A stretch of DNA of 7,659 nt from Methylotenera sp. UBA6020 (GTDB taxonomy: Bacteria; Pseudomonadota; Gammaproteobacteria; Burkholderiales; Methylophilaceae), in assembly GCA_002429455.1 (NCBI GenBank), contig DIZU01000029.1, forward strand, positions 1-7,659. The letters run 5' to 3'. Position numbers and translations under genes: made by a program. The notes beneath the pieces are model-generated. The model searched no databases, was not told the DNA's origin, and saw only the letters and a list, made by a program, of their open reading frames with translations. Shown here in pieces: positions 6,995 to 7,659 of this stretch. Each line of letters starts with the position of its first letter. Position 1 is the first letter of the stretch.

Positions 6995-7294
6995 CAGCTC
7001 TTGGGATAACTGTTTGCTGATGACCGTGGGTAAATGTTTAGGTGATTTAATGCGTAGCTGTTTATTTACATTCATTCTGCCAAATACCACTTCAATATCC
7101 TTGTTTGTCACGCCAAATGCCTCTGCCAGGAACCGAACCATATGATCGGTTGCCCTGCCCGCCACCGGTGCGGCAGTAACGCTCACTTTGAGTTGATTGC
7201 CTTTAGCTTTGCCGATAGCATCCTGTTTTGCGCTAGGGGTGCCAAGAATATTCAGCACCAAGGTTTCGCCATCCCAGGCACAGAAAGACTTCAT
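6983..7294 (-). CDS. DUF167 / YggU (UPF0235) family protein
   Basis: This is a small basic protein of 103 residues from the chosen start, the usual size of the family. Recognisable family features are the start MKSFCAWDGETLVLNI, then a PSAKQDAIG segment, LKVSVTAAPVAGRATDHMVRFLAEAFGV (conserved core, 19-20 residue blocks around APVAGRA), and a C-terminal NKQLRI strand. The molecular function of the family is not established. I start at 7294 because family members begin exactly there. The frame stays open to an ATG at 7402, which would add 36 mostly Lys/Ser-rich residues and overlap the upstream gene by 31 bases. Neither start has a clear SD, so the longer 139-residue form cannot be excluded. 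It is convergent with the c-di-GMP operon and probably unrelated to it. It likely forms a transcription unit with the gene upstream of it on the minus strand. Confidence 0.8.
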   Translation of the reverse strand: MKSFCAWDGETLVLNILGTPSAKQDAIGKAKGNQLKVSVTAAPVAGRATDHMVRFLAEAFGVTNKDIEVVFGRMNVNKQLRIKSPKHLPTVISKQLSQELKNA

Positions 7295-7371
7295 CGCTAA
7301 TTTTTTATGTACTAGGCTTTCTTCGCTAGACGATTGCGTGCTTTTTACTTTAGCCTTGCTGGATTTGTGTT

Positions 7372-7659
7372 TCAAAGGCCAGGCCCAAAAATTTGCTCCC
7401 ATTCAGAATGGCTGGTGTGCTTCTTCAACCGTTGCATAATTTTTTGGGCGGTGTTATGTAATGGGATCGGATGCTTTGGCCCCAGTGTACGAATCCGCTC
7501 CATAAGGGTCTCCTTAGAGATCGGAAAGTCGCTACCCTTGTAGGCAAAAGCAATTTTGTTGCCTTGCTCTTCGGCATCTACCACGACCACTTTGTCCTCG
7601 AAACTATCACGGATGCGTGAGGAATAAGTGCCAAACTTGAGGTCACTCGCCAGCATATT
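7372..7659 (-). CDS. Unrecognised protein, probably cut by the window edge
   Basis: I do not recognise this gene. The frame gives 94 residues from an ATG at 7656 and stays open to the window edge, so the ATG may be internal and the protein longer. The visible part is hydrophilic and mixed in charge, with a beta-like stretch (DKVVVVDAEEQGNKIAFAYKG), a predicted helix (SKETLMERIRTL) and a basic C-terminal helix (AQKIMQRLKKH) ending in WEQIFGPGL. There is no signal peptide or membrane segment in the visible part. Amino acid composition looks like a real protein. It lies directly upstream of the YggU-family gene in the same direction, so the two may be cotranscribed. No function is suggested. Confidence 0.55.
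   Translation of the reverse strand, partial: NMLASDLKFGTYSSRIRDSFEDKVVVVDAEEQGNKIAFAYKGSDFPISKETLMERIRTLGPKHPIPLHNTAQKIMQRLKKHTSHSEWEQIFGPGL

Noticed and set aside
1..7659. Search by eye for insertion sequences, tRNA genes, CRISPR-type repeats and attachment sites.
   Set aside because: None was found. Repeated DNA between the dual-domain genes is explained by paralogous protein domains.

Overview
The window looks like a chromosomal segment of a Gram-negative proteobacterium with moderate GC content. A betaproteobacterium of the Gallionella/Sideroxydans type is my best guess, based on protein style only, and it is not proven. Almost everything on the + strand concerns cyclic-di-GMP (c-di-GMP) signalling.

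Layout: (1) Bases 1-690 are the 3' part of a gene ending in an intact EAL phosphodiesterase domain; its start lies outside the window. (2) Bases 691-1079 are a 389-base intergenic region. It holds a weak terminator-like hairpin, a good sigma-70 type promoter near 848-876, and a leader whose bases 889-981 match the c-di-GMP-I (GEMM-I) riboswitch aptamer in sequence and in fold. Behind the aptamer are mutually exclusive inverted repeats and a 7-base anti-Shine-Dalgarno sequence. (3) Bases 1080-6920 form a tightly packed four-gene operon: a globin-PAS-histidine kinase, a single-domain Rcp1-like response regulator, a REC-GGDEF-EAL protein and a REC-PAS-GGDEF-EAL protein. The second gene overlaps the first by 11 bases, the fourth overlaps the third by ATGA, and genes two and three are 6 bases apart. 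(4) Bases 6921-6982 separate the operon from convergent genes and contribute to a plausible terminator. (5) On the minus strand lie a small DUF167/YggU-family gene and an unrecognised gene that may be cut by the window edge.

How it may work together (inference): a haem globin module senses O2 or another diatomic gas and controls a kinase. The kinase can phosphorylate up to three receiver domains encoded beside it, two of which sit on c-di-GMP synthesis/degradation enzymes. The mRNA for the set begins with an RNA sensor for the same second messenger, which would close a feedback loop. The first dual-domain enzyme has an EAL domain lacking several catalytic residues, so it is probably mainly a cyclase; the second keeps nearly all residues for both activities.
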